Assembly (NCBI GenBank): GCA_046327915.1
Contig: JAXLXO010000021.1
Coordinates: 79,311-143,310, forward strand
DNA from: VGTK01 sp046327915
GTDB taxonomy: Bacteria > Desulfobacterota > Binatia > UBA12015
Length of the DNA stretch: 64,000 nucleotides
Direction of reading: 5' to 3'
The notes under the pieces: model-generated
The model's input: only the letters and a program-made list of their open reading frames with translations
What the model was told of the DNA's origin: nothing
Database searches by the model: none
Position numbers and translations under genes: made by a program
Shown: piece by piece, positions 26,732 through 34,398 of the stretch
Numbering within the stretch: the stretch's first letter is position 1
Layout: every line of letters begins with the position of its first letter

Positions 26732-26768
26732 GGATTGCAGAATGTTCAACTAAAATTTGTTGTAGACT
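26732..26768 (-). repeat. Right copy of the AT-rich inverted element
   Basis: Reverse-complement partner of 26533-26568. No target-site duplication is obvious outside the pair, and no transposase is between them. Confidence 0.4.
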
Positions 26769-27233
26769 GGGTTCGGGCGCGTGAAGTAGCTTCCGGGTGC
26801 CGCCGATAGAGATGTCGGATCGGCCTCGTCCCGAAGAATTCCTCCTGCGCCCGACGGGGCTGCTGGAGGTTGGGGTAGGCAGCTGCATCACTGCATGCCC
26901 TCCGCGGAGGCGGGCGGCCGGGTGGTCCGGTCGTCCGCGCCGCGCGCGGCCAGCGCGGCCCCGGGTTGGAGCCAGGTTTCGGCGGGCGCGAGCCGCTGCC
27001 TGCGCGGCGCCGCTCCTGGTGCCGGGGTGAGCAGCCTCTCGGGGGGCGTCAAGAAAAAATCCAAAGATCCGGACGCGGCACGCGCGGATCCCGGCGCCGC
27101 GCAGATGGCGTACCTCGAATGGGGGTAGTGCGACGCGCGTGCCCACTTCCGTATGGGGAATTGCGTGCGGCGTCGTCGATGGCGGAAAACTTCGTCGCGC
27201 GGAAAACGCGCTCGTCGTCTCCGGAAGTGAGCC

Positions 27234-27280
27234 AAAATACAAAAAAACAACTTGACCACGCGACGTGCGCGAAGCAGTGA
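27234..27280 (+). promoter_or_regulatory. Possible promoter with A-rich upstream element
   Basis: A run of A-rich sequence (AAAATACAAAAAAACAA) precedes TTGACC at 27252-27257, about 115 bases before the ATG at 27368. The spacing region carries no good -10 match, so this is a weak call based on position and base composition. Confidence 0.28.
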
Positions 27281-27367
27281 TGCGCGTGCCTGATGCCGTC
27301 ATGGAGTCGGCATCGCATTCCGCGAGGAAGCCGGACGAACCGGCGATCGCAGAAGGAGAACCGGAAC

Positions 27368-28078
27368 ATGCGTAAGTTTTTCCCAGTACTGGCTGCGGCC
27401 GCCTTCGTGATGGCCTCGTCTCACGCGTTCGCGGGAACGAGCGTCAAGGCTTCGGTGGTGCCGGTGGGCGGCGATCCGAAGCAGGGCAACTGCTTCCAGG
27501 GCGCGACGCCCAATCTGGACGGATCGTGCCCCAACGACATCGCCGGTACGGCGCAGGTCAGCGGCAAGAAGGGCATCAAGATCTCGCTCAAGGGGATCCT
27601 GAAGCCGACTGCGACCAACAAGAAGGACGTCGTCGACAACACCGACATCTGCACGCCGGACGCCGTCACCATGACCACCAGCCCGTTGAACTGCTACATG
27701 ACCACGGTTGGTGCCTCGGTCGTCGGCCTTCCGATCGTCATCAACCTTCCGACCCTCATCGAGAAGGGAAAGGCGAAGCTTCAGCCGGACTTCGCGCTCG
27801 CGACCGACGCGTTTCCGGGCCAGACGCTGGGCTTGACCGGCGGCTCGACGCACCTGCCGCCCACCGACGTGCCGGGTTGCGGCGCGATCCTCACGGGCGC
27901 CGCATACTCGGGCCCGATTGCGAGTGCGGTTCTGGCCGGCGCTGGCCTGGCCCCGGGCGACGTTGCCGGCATCTACATCCAGGGAATCGCGTTCGATGGC
28001 GCTCCGCCGTACGACACGACCAATCCGTGTCAGAGCGGCGACGCGATCGGTGTCGCCGGTATCCTGGTCGGCAACTGA
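27368..28078 (+). CDS. Small secreted protein of unknown function
   Basis: A 236-residue exported protein. The ATG follows AAGGAGA and the signal peptide ends at SHAFA-G. The mature part has six cysteines, Gly-rich loops and alternating beta-type strands (KKGIKISLKGIL, GLPIVINLPTLIEKGKAKL) and a C-terminal YIQGIAF strand. I recognise no catalytic motif or family. It could be a substrate-binding or surface-layer type protein. It stands alone, followed by two stem-loops. Confidence 0.75.
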   Translation: MRKFFPVLAAAAFVMASSHAFAGTSVKASVVPVGGDPKQGNCFQGATPNLDGSCPNDIAGTAQVSGKKGIKISLKGILKPTATNKKDVVDNTDICTPDAVTMTTSPLNCYMTTVGASVVGLPIVINLPTLIEKGKAKLQPDFALATDAFPGQTLGLTGGSTHLPPTDVPGCGAILTGAAYSGPIASAVLAGAGLAPGDVAGIYIQGIAFDGAPPYDTTNPCQSGDAIGVAGILVGN

Positions 28079-28100
28079 TTCCGTCCCGTTGATGCGCGGA

Positions 28101-28135
28101 CGTCCTCGCCCAGCATCGATGACTGGGCGAGGACG
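28101..28135 (+). terminator. Perfect 13-bp stem-loop
   Basis: CGTCCTCGCCCAG pairs with CTGGGCGAGGACG around a 9-base loop, 22 bases after the stop at 28078. There is no U-tract. Confidence 0.7.
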
Positions 28136-28147
28136 AACCGCAGTCGT

Positions 28148-28182
28148 GCGAGAGCCTCGACGCAACCGTTCGGGGCTCTCGC
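28148..28182 (+). terminator. Second stem-loop, 9-bp arms
   Basis: GCGAGAGCC and GGCTCTCGC pair across 17 bases, directly downstream of the first stem-loop and before the FGE-like gene. Tandem stems of this sort may reinforce termination. Confidence 0.45.
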
Positions 28183-28206
28183 GCGCCGCTCCCACAGGAA
28201 ACTCCC

Positions 28207-29190
28207 GTGCAAAACGACGACGCGCCCCGGATGCGCAGCAGGCCCGGCGTCATGCGCTGCGTGGCCATCACGCTCTGTCTTGCCGCATCAGCCTGCGGAA
28301 CGAGCGGTCCCACGCCTCGACAGCCCGCGTCGATCGCACTTGGCGTCGACGATGCTCTCCGGTTGGACCTCGTCCACGTTCCGCCTGGCGAGTTCATCAT
28401 GGGAGAGGAGTCGCAACTGGACGCAAAGCCCCATCGAGTGCGCCTGACGAAGGGCTTCTATTTCGGAAGGGAACCCGTGACGGTCGCGCAGTTTCGTCGC
28501 TTCGTCACCGAGACGCGATATCGCACGACGTCCGAGAAGGACGGCGTCGCCTTCTCCTGCATCGAAGGAAAGTGCCAGTTTCACCCGCACGTCACCTGGA
28601 AGAATCCCGGCTTCGTGCAGAGCGATGATCACCCAGTGGTCGCGATCTCGTTCGACGACGCGCTGGCATTCCTCGACTGGGCGCGACGGAAAACGGGCAA
28701 GCCATTTCGTCTTCCGACCGAGGCCGAATGGGAATGGGCCGCACGCGGGCCGGACTCACTGCCCTTCCCGTGGGGGCGGGAGTCCGATGGCTCACACATC
28801 GACCACCTCGACATCGCCGCTCGTGAGAGTGGTGCGTTTCCGGGCACGCTTTCCTTTTCCGACGAGCTGGACGCGTACCCGTTCACTGCACCGCTCGGAG
28901 TACTTGACAAGGGCTCCTGGGTCGGAGCCCGCGACATGCTGGGCAACGTCTGGGAGTGGTGCTCGGATTGGTACGATCCCAGATACTACGAGAGCAGTCC
29001 CGCCGGGGATCCGGCCGGTCCGTTCAAGGGCACGTACCGCGTGCTTCGCGGCTGCAGCTGGATGAGCCCGAAGCCGCTCTGCAGATCGTCGACTCGCGGC
29101 TGGTTCGAGCCCCTTCTGCGGGCAACCACCCGCGGATTTCGCGTCGCTGTCGATGACGACGCATTCGCCGGCACGGAGGCCGGCCGCTGA
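28207..29190 (+). CDS. Formylglycine-generating-enzyme (SUMF1)-like lipoprotein, catalytic Cys missing
   Basis: A 327-residue member of the FGE-sulfatase fold. The start shows a signal peptide ending ASACG, a weak lipobox. Family segments present: VPPGEFIMGEE, FYFGREPVTVAQFRRFV, FRLPTEAEWEWAARG, FPWG, DMLGNVWEWCSDWY, YRVLRGCSW and TRGFRVA. In true FGE two Cys (336 and 341 in human) bind copper. Aligned here, the first is Ser287 and the second is Cys292, and a new Cys283 replaces the Gly of RGGS. Sulfatase activation is therefore unlikely; relatives in other pathways have other roles (EgtB, PvdO). No sulfatase gene is nearby. GTG start chosen because AGGAAACTCCC precedes it. Confidence 0.85.
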   Translation: MQNDDAPRMRSRPGVMRCVAITLCLAASACGTSGPTPRQPASIALGVDDALRLDLVHVPPGEFIMGEESQLDAKPHRVRLTKGFYFGREPVTVAQFRRFVTETRYRTTSEKDGVAFSCIEGKCQFHPHVTWKNPGFVQSDDHPVVAISFDDALAFLDWARRKTGKPFRLPTEAEWEWAARGPDSLPFPWGRESDGSHIDHLDIAARESGAFPGTLSFSDELDAYPFTAPLGVLDKGSWVGARDMLGNVWEWCSDWYDPRYYESSPAGDPAGPFKGTYRVLRGCSWMSPKPLCRSSTRGWFEPLLRATTRGFRVAVDDDAFAGTEAGR

Positions 29191-29218
29191 TCTCGGTGCA
29201 CGGCCCGGTGAGGAAGCT

Positions 29219-29240
29219 CATGCGGCGGGTGTGCCGCATG
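29219..29240. promoter_or_regulatory. Perfect 8-bp inverted repeat between co-oriented genes
   Basis: CATGCGGC and GCCGCATG pair around GGGTGT. Lies 28 bases after the FGE-like stop and 70 before the next start; it may be a terminator or an operator. Confidence 0.35.
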
Positions 29241-29311
29241 CGTGGTCTCGCCGGCACGCGCCGTGACACGGGCAACCCGGTCGGCGCCGCCGCCCGGTGG
29301 GGAGGGAACCC

Positions 29312-30319
29312 ATGACTGCCAGGAACATCCTGTACGCCGTGCTGGGAGGCATCGTGTCCTTTGGACTTGCGAGCGGGCATGCGTCCGCCACGGACGAATT
29401 CCCGCCGGGCCAGCTCTCGCTCGGCAAGCTTCGCTTCGGACAGCAGGTGAAGCCCGACCGTGACTCGATCGCGCTCCCCGGCTCGTCGCAGAACTTCGTG
29501 TCGCTCACGCCCGCACAGGTCTCGAGCGCGAACGGCGGCAAGGTGACGCTGAAGGTCAACGACTACTGCCGGACCTTCGGTCCGCTGACGCTCAGCGGGG
29601 CGTCGCGAGCGCAGCTCAAGAGCTCGTTCACGAACCCGGCCACGGGGGAGAAGTTCAAGGCCACGTTCGCGGAGACCGCGCTTGCCGATCGCTTCAAGCT
29701 CTCGATCGCCGTCAAGAATACCGAGCACGGCTTCCCGTCGGGATCCTTCCCGCGCGCGCCGAAGCCGGGTGATCCTTCATCGCTGGTCGCGACCCTGGTC
29801 GTCGGCGGCGTCGGCGGAACCTGGGACGTTTTGAACGGCACGCGGCTCCCGTTCGTCGACCCGGGGCTGCAGGCGTCGAGCGAGGAGCTGCCCGACCGAA
29901 ACGGGCTCGATCTCGAGGACGTCTGGACGTTCGAAGGCGCGGCCGGTGACCGTGTGAGCTTCCGGATCGACACCGTCGGCACCGCGCCCTCCGGTCTCGA
30001 CCTCGCCGCGGAGTTGCTCGCACCCGACGGTCAGACGATCCTGAAGAAGGCCGACGACGAGTTCGATTGCAGCGTTCCGACGGCGTGCGGCTACGGCTGC
30101 CCGGAGGTGACCAGCTACGTTCTGCCGGCGAGCGGAACGTACTCGATCGTCGTGCACGACTTCGGCGACCGGGACGACGGCTGCGACACCGGAGGAACCT
30201 ACACGCTGTCGATCACCGAGCCGCCGTGTGCCGGCGCGACGCTCGTGTACGACCGCGACCTCGACGCGCCCTCGGCGTCGCGCGCATTCCTCCACGCGCC
30301 GGCCAGCCTCCTCGACTGA
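29312..30319 (+). CDS. Secreted protein with C-terminal PPC-like beta domain
   Basis: A 335-residue exported protein (ATG preceded by GGGGAGGGAA; signal peptide ends SASA). The first half has alternating strands and a conserved-looking FPSGSFPRAPKPGDP loop. Residues about 205-310 resemble the bacterial pre-peptidase C-terminal domain: a jelly-roll beginning DVWTFEGAAGDRVSFRID, then GLDLAAELLAPDGQTI and ending SGTYSIVVHDFGDRDDGCDTGGTYTLSI. No protease precedes it, so the PPC-like part is probably a standalone binding or stability domain. Function unknown. Confidence 0.72.
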   Translation: MTARNILYAVLGGIVSFGLASGHASATDEFPPGQLSLGKLRFGQQVKPDRDSIALPGSSQNFVSLTPAQVSSANGGKVTLKVNDYCRTFGPLTLSGASRAQLKSSFTNPATGEKFKATFAETALADRFKLSIAVKNTEHGFPSGSFPRAPKPGDPSSLVATLVVGGVGGTWDVLNGTRLPFVDPGLQASSEELPDRNGLDLEDVWTFEGAAGDRVSFRIDTVGTAPSGLDLAAELLAPDGQTILKKADDEFDCSVPTACGYGCPEVTSYVLPASGTYSIVVHDFGDRDDGCDTGGTYTLSITEPPCAGATLVYDRDLDAPSASRAFLHAPASLLD

Positions 30320-30611
30320 CGCCCCCTCGACGGTCGCGAAGGCGCGATTCCGGAGGCCGTCGTGGCTCGTCGCGTCCAGCCGACGCGGCGGCCCGCGACG
30401 GTCGCCTATCTCCCGTGCTCCGGCGCGGCGCGCCATTCTGCCGGTGGCCGGAGCATGCCCGGCCGTCGCCGGTCCGGACTGTTGTCAACCGCACCGGCCG
30501 CGTCTATGGTCGCCCGACGTGAGGCGGCGATTCTCGCCGTCCCGCGGATCCCCAGACGCGTGCTCCACGGCCGTTCGTGCTCGTGGAGCCTCATCCAATC
30601 GGGACCAAGCC

Positions 30612-31040
30612 ATGTCTGAAGCAGCAGCTGCGAAGCCGCGTCCAGTGGTCGGATTTCTCAAGATCCCCGAGAGCGGCGATCCGTATCTCGAGGGTCACAA
30701 GTGCAAGGCGTGCGGCTCGATGTACCTCGGCGAGCGCGCCACGTGCGCGAAGTGCGGCGCGCGCGGTCAGATCGAGGCCGTCAAGCTGTCCAACAAGGGC
30801 AAGCTGTACGTCTTCTCGATCGTCTACCGGTCGTTCCCCGGCATCCAGACGCCCTACATCTCGGCGATCGTGGACCTCGACGGCGGTGGCACCCTCAAGG
30901 GCAACCTGATCGGCGTCGAGCCGGACCCGAAGAAGATCTCGTTCGGGATGCCGGTCGAGGTCGTCTACAAGGACGCGCTCGGCCGCAAGGACCGCGAGGG
31001 CAACTCCTACCTGAGCTACTTCTTCCAGCCGGCGAGCTGA
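30612..31040 (+). CDS. DUF35 OB-fold protein with rubredoxin-like zinc ribbon
   Basis: A 142-residue protein of the DUF35/ChsH2-like type. An N-terminal zinc ribbon (CKACGSMYLG then CAKCG, residues about 35-54) is followed by an OB-fold. These proteins pair with thiolase-like or hydratase-like partners and help bind acyl-CoA. Here the thiolase gene follows after 27 bases, the usual order. The start ATG gives a product beginning MSEAAAAKPRP; frame and spacing suit it, but the ribosome site is weak. Role: subunit of a thiolase complex in acyl-CoA or steroid side-chain degradation (inference). Confidence 0.9.
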   Translation: MSEAAAAKPRPVVGFLKIPESGDPYLEGHKCKACGSMYLGERATCAKCGARGQIEAVKLSNKGKLYVFSIVYRSFPGIQTPYISAIVDLDGGGTLKGNLIGVEPDPKKISFGMPVEVVYKDALGRKDREGNSYLSYFFQPAS

Positions 31041-31067
31041 GCTGGGCGAAACGACGAGGAGAACACG

Positions 31068-32213
31068 ATGAGCGAAGACGTCTACGTCCTCGGAATCGAC
31101 ATGATCAAGTTCGGCCGCTTCCCGGAGAAGAGCCTGGCCGAGCTCGGAGCCGAAGCGGCGCTGCTCGCGCTCGACGATGCCGGACTCAAGATCCAGGACG
31201 TCGAGGCGATGTGGTGCGGCAACCTGATGCAGGCCAACAACATGGTCGGCCAGCAGGTCCTGCAGCAGATCGGACAGACGGGAATCCCCGTCGTCAACTG
31301 CGCGAACGCGTGCGCGACCGGAGCGACCGCGTTCCGTGACGCGTGGCTCGCCGTCAAGGCCGGCGCGTACGACGTCGTGCTCGCCGTCGGCGTCGAGCAG
31401 ATGGGCAAGGGGCTCCTCGGCGGCACCGGCGCCGGACGCGGCATCCCGAAGGAGGGCCTCCTCGGCTCGATGACGATGCCCGCGGTGTTCGCGGAGGCGG
31501 GCATGGAGCACTCGCGCAAGTACGGCACGACCTTCGAGCAGTTCGCCAAGGTCAGCGTCAAGAACCACCACCACTCCACGCTGAACCCGAAGGCGATGTA
31601 CCAGATCGAGACGCCGCTCGAGCAGGTGATGGGCGCGGAGATGATCTCGTATCCGAACACCAAGCTCATGTGCTCGGTGAACGTCGACGGCTCGGCCGCG
31701 GCGGTGCTCGTCTCGGAGAAGAAGGCGAAGCAGCTCGGCATGAAGCGCGCCGTCAAGGTGCGCGCGTCGGTTCTGACCAGCGATCCGTGGTCGGAGCGCG
31801 ACCTGGTGATGCCGGACGTCAACACCTGCACGCGTCTCGCCGCGAAGAAGGCGTACGAGATGGCGGGTGTCGGCCCGAACGACATCAACCTGATCGAGCT
31901 GCACGACTGCTTCGCGACCGCGGAGATCCTGCACTACGAGAACCTCGGCCTGTGCAAGGACGGCGAAGCGGGTCAGCTGATCGACTCGGGCGCCACGACG
32001 ATCGGCGGCCGCATTCCGGTGAACCTGTCGGGCGGATTGCTCTCGAAAGGCCATCCGCTCGGCGCGACCGGCATCGCGAACATCTACGAGATCTCGACGC
32101 ACCTCCGCGGCGAAGCCGGCAAGCGCCAGGTCCCGAACGCGAAGTTCGGCCTCACGCACGTGATCGGCCTCGGCAGCGCGTGCGCGATCCACATCCTCGA
32201 GAAGGCCGCGTAG
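31068..32213 (+). CDS. SCP2-type thiolase (acetyl-CoA acyltransferase-like)
   Basis: A 381-residue thiolase-fold protein. The nucleophile segment NCANACATGATAF places the catalytic Cys at 82 (ACATG). The C-terminal half has ELHDCFATAE, the NLSGGLLSKGHPLGATG active-site His motif and GLGSACAIHIL, as in SCP-x/non-specific lipid-transfer thiolases. It catalyses CoA-dependent cleavage or, with a DUF35 partner, aldol-type reactions on sterol or long acyl-CoAs. All expected residues are intact. It forms a two-gene unit with the DUF35 gene. AMP-dependent ligases at 36298 and 43603 could supply its CoA esters. Confidence 0.92.
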   Translation: MSEDVYVLGIDMIKFGRFPEKSLAELGAEAALLALDDAGLKIQDVEAMWCGNLMQANNMVGQQVLQQIGQTGIPVVNCANACATGATAFRDAWLAVKAGAYDVVLAVGVEQMGKGLLGGTGAGRGIPKEGLLGSMTMPAVFAEAGMEHSRKYGTTFEQFAKVSVKNHHHSTLNPKAMYQIETPLEQVMGAEMISYPNTKLMCSVNVDGSAAAVLVSEKKAKQLGMKRAVKVRASVLTSDPWSERDLVMPDVNTCTRLAAKKAYEMAGVGPNDINLIELHDCFATAEILHYENLGLCKDGEAGQLIDSGATTIGGRIPVNLSGGLLSKGHPLGATGIANIYEISTHLRGEAGKRQVPNAKFGLTHVIGLGSACAIHILEKAA

Positions 32214-32239
32214 TCCGGCCTTTCGAAGGTTCTGCGTTC

Positions 32240-32275
32240 CGCGGGGCTGCGACGCACCGGCGTCGCAGCCCCGCG
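32240..32275. terminator. Perfect 16-bp stem-loop between convergent genes
   Basis: Sixteen-base arms (32240-32255, 32260-32275) enclose ACCG. It separates the thiolase and the RTX-repeat gene and probably serves both. No U-tract. Confidence 0.75.
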
Positions 32276-32295
32276 CGAGTGGCGTCCCGACCGGG

Positions 32296-33105
32296 TCAGA
32301 ACGGACCGGCCACGGACTCGCAGTTCTTCGTGACGTCCGTCGCGTCGACGTCCGCCCCGTCGGCACCGCTGCCGCAGTTGATGATGTCCGGTGCCGCCGG
32401 GCAGTCCATGTTGCCCCAGAGCTCTTCCGCGGCGATGATCTGGTCGTCGTCGTTGCCGCCGTCGAGGTAGTCCGCGCCGCACGTTCCCTCGACCCAGTCG
32501 TAGCCGCGGTCGCCGGTGATCTTGTCGCTGCCGCGACCGCCGACGAGGTAGTCGTCGCCGAGGCCGCCGTTGATGATCGAGCTCGACCAGTAGGGCGGCG
32601 GCGACTGGTCGCCGTCGAGCGAAAAGTATTCGAGATCATCGCCGTCGGCGCCGCCGGCGATGTACACCGGCACGTGCGACAGCAGGACGTAGACGATGTC
32701 GTAGCCGGGGCCGGCAGTGACCTTGACCTTGTGCAGCCTGTCGTCGAACGGGCACCGGACCTGCCACGGCCCCCATCCGGCCGCCCAGGTGTCCTCGGGC
32801 CGTCCCGCGCTGACGTCCTCGGGGAACGAGCCCGCCTCGCAGCCCGGTCCTGCGATGGCGTCGCCGGAAGAGTCCTGCACGTACGCCATGCGCTCGTCGC
32901 GCTTCACCTTGACGGCGATCTGGTTGTCGAAGTCGCCGTTCAGCGGACTTCCCTTCGACGCGTCCGAGATCTTCAGCGTCGTGCCCGAGAGCGAGACCTT
33001 GATGTGGACGCCGTTGGGCAGAGGGGCCGCCCACGCGACGGCCGGCGAAAGGGCGGCGCCGGCGGCGAGCACGATGATCGCGTTGAGCCACTTTCGAGCG
33101 TGCAT
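32296..33105 (-). CDS. Secreted protein with RTX-like calcium-binding repeats
   Basis: A 269-residue exported protein with an Ala-rich signal peptide (cleavage near AWA-A). The ATG at 33105 follows AGGAGGGATC and is better than a TTG upstream. Residues about 150-220 hold haemolysin-type repeats GGxGxDxLx: GGADGDDLEYF, NGGLGDDYLVGGRGSDKITGD and CGADYLDGGNDDDQI. These bind calcium in extracellular proteins. The N-terminal part has no recognisable catalytic residues, and cysteines close the C-terminal loop. RTX proteins usually leave by type I secretion and lack a Sec signal; here a Sec signal is present, so it is probably periplasmic or surface-located. Confidence 0.78.
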   Translation of the reverse strand: MHARKWLNAIIVLAAGAALSPAVAWAAPLPNGVHIKVSLSGTTLKISDASKGSPLNGDFDNQIAVKVKRDERMAYVQDSSGDAIAGPGCEAGSFPEDVSAGRPEDTWAAGWGPWQVRCPFDDRLHKVKVTAGPGYDIVYVLLSHVPVYIAGGADGDDLEYFSLDGDQSPPPYWSSSIINGGLGDDYLVGGRGSDKITGDRGYDWVEGTCGADYLDGGNDDDQIIAAEELWGNMDCPAAPDIINCGSGADGADVDATDVTKNCESVAGPF

Positions 33106-33313
33106 GATCCCTCCTGTTCGCAATCGCGAGCCGATCGGCCAGCCCCCGCTGGGGTCGGCTCCCGCTCGGCGAGTCCGGGCTGCATCGCCTCTCTCGCTGT
33201 TCGACGGACGACAGACTGATACTCCGTCCGACGGGCGTGCGGCAACGACGTTTTCCGCTAGGCCGTTCTCCCGGGGGCGTGCGGCTGCGCGGCCGTCCCG
33301 CTAGCCTCGGGCG

Positions 33314-33796
33314 ATGCGGATCGGCGTCGTCAGCGACACCCACAACCTGCTGCCCAACGTGCGGCGGATCGTGGAGCTGTTCAACGCGGCCGGCGTCGAG
33401 CGCGTGATTCACACCGGCGACGTCACGCAGGCGCGCACGGTGCACGCGCTCGCGGCGCTGCGCGCTCCGCTGATCGGCGTCTACGGCAACAACGACGAGA
33501 TCGACGACATTGCGCCGGCCGCCGACGAGCACGGCTTCGCGTTCCACGAGGGCGCGCTCAGCCTGACGCTGGCCGGCCGCCGAATCGTCGTCGTGCACGA
33601 CCCGCGCGACCTTGCCGCGGCGCGCGAGGACGAGCACGACGTCGCGCTGCACGGGCACGACCACCGCCTCGTCGTCGAGCGCAACGCCGGGCGCCTGCGC
33701 TTCAATCCCGGCGAGTGCGCCGGGCACATGCCGGGATACAACGCCGTGGGCGTGCTCGACCTGGTCTCGCTCGAGGTCGAGCTTCTCAGGTTCTGA
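33314..33796 (+). CDS. YfcE/MJ0936-family metallophosphoesterase
   Basis: A 160-residue calcineurin-like phosphoesterase of the small YfcE type. The five metal-binding blocks are in order: SDTH (Asp8, His10), HTGDV, YGNNDE, VVHDP and HGHDHR. Members hydrolyse phosphodiesters or phosphoesters with Mn2+ or similar metals; the natural substrate is rarely known. The start is at the canonical MRIGVVSDTH. A stem-loop follows directly, so it is monocistronic or the last gene of a unit. Confidence 0.93.
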   Translation: MRIGVVSDTHNLLPNVRRIVELFNAAGVERVIHTGDVTQARTVHALAALRAPLIGVYGNNDEIDDIAPAADEHGFAFHEGALSLTLAGRRIVVVHDPRDLAAAREDEHDVALHGHDHRLVVERNAGRLRFNPGECAGHMPGYNAVGVLDLVSLEVELLRF

Positions 33797-33800
33797 GACG

Positions 33801-33830
33801 TCCGACGCCCGCACGCTTGCGGGCGTCGGA
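33801..33830 (+). terminator. Perfect 13-bp stem-loop
   Basis: TCCGACGCCCGCA and TGCGGGCGTCGGA pair around CGCT, four bases after the phosphoesterase stop and before ppnP. Confidence 0.72.
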
Positions 33831-33852
33831 GCCATCCGCGACATTCGCCGAC

Positions 33853-34179
33853 ATGTCAGCACCCGAGCGTTTCGAGAACGTCACCGCCGTCGCGAAGGCC
33901 AACGTCTACTTCGAGGGACGCGTGGTCAGCCATTCGATCCTCCTCGCCGGCGGCGAGAAGAAGACGCTCGGCCTCATCTATCCCGGCAAGTTCCACTTCG
34001 GCACCGACGCCGCGGAGCGCATGGAGATCGTCGCGGGCCTGTGCCGCGTCAAGATCGACGGCTCGCCCGAGACCAGCGACTACGCGGCGGGGCAGAGCTT
34101 CGACGTGCCCGCGAAGTCAGGCTTCGACATCGAGGTCGCGAGCGGCATCTGCGAGTACGTCTGCTCGTTCCTGCCCTGA
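33853..34179 (+). CDS. ppnP: Pyrimidine/purine nucleoside phosphorylase PpnP
   Basis: A 108-residue cupin-like protein. Typical segments are FENVTAVAKANVYFEGRVVSH, GEKKTLGLIYPGKFHFGTDA and EIVAGLCRVKIDG, then FDVPAKSGFDIEVASGICEYVCSF. The family phosphorolyses several purine and pyrimidine nucleosides for salvage. Length and cupin spacing match (about 95-110 residues). A palindromic terminator region follows. Confidence 0.88.
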   Translation: MSAPERFENVTAVAKANVYFEGRVVSHSILLAGGEKKTLGLIYPGKFHFGTDAAERMEIVAGLCRVKIDGSPETSDYAAGQSFDVPAKSGFDIEVASGICEYVCSFLP

Positions 34180-34276
34180 GCGCGCGCCGAGCGCTGCGCG
34201 TCCGGGATCCCGAACGGTTGTCCCCGTGCGGCTTTCCGGAATTCCGAACTTCCGCCGTCTCCATCCCGTGATCCGG

Positions 34277-34316
34277 TGACGGACAACGGCACAGCCGTTG
34301 CTGTGCGCGTCCGTCA
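34277..34316 (+). terminator. Nested stem-loop after ppnP
   Basis: TGACGGAC and GTCCGTCA pair perfectly. Inside them GCACAGC/GCTGTGC and AACGGC/GCCGTT offer alternative smaller stems. It lies about 100 bases after the ppnP stop. Confidence 0.5.
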
Positions 34317-34398
34317 TCCGGCCGTCAGGCTCGTGTAACTTCTACCTGACGAGCGGCACTTCCGCCGGGCCGGCATTGTCCCCCGAAGGAGACGCGAG

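Larger units (their letters stand above)
26379..27367. other. 989-base intergenic region with AT-rich patches
   Basis: No convincing gene: the open frames here have Arg/Pro/Gly-rich shadow-like translations and no ribosome site. It separates two secreted-protein genes in divergent orientation. It contains two AT-rich inverted elements (26533-26568 and 26732-26768), several hairpin-forming GC stretches between them, an A-tract near 27052 and an A-rich run near 27234-27250 before a TTGACC. In a genome this GC-rich such AT patches mark promoters, regulator sites or a small inserted element. Confidence 0.6.

Noticed and set aside
26535..27302. A possible gene in the 989-base intergenic region
   Set aside because: Arg/Pro/Ser-rich translation, no ribosome site, and it crosses both AT-rich elements.
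33106..33313. A riboswitch or small RNA between the RTX-repeat and phosphoesterase genes
   Set aside because: Only scattered weak hairpins; no conserved-looking core or terminator pair.
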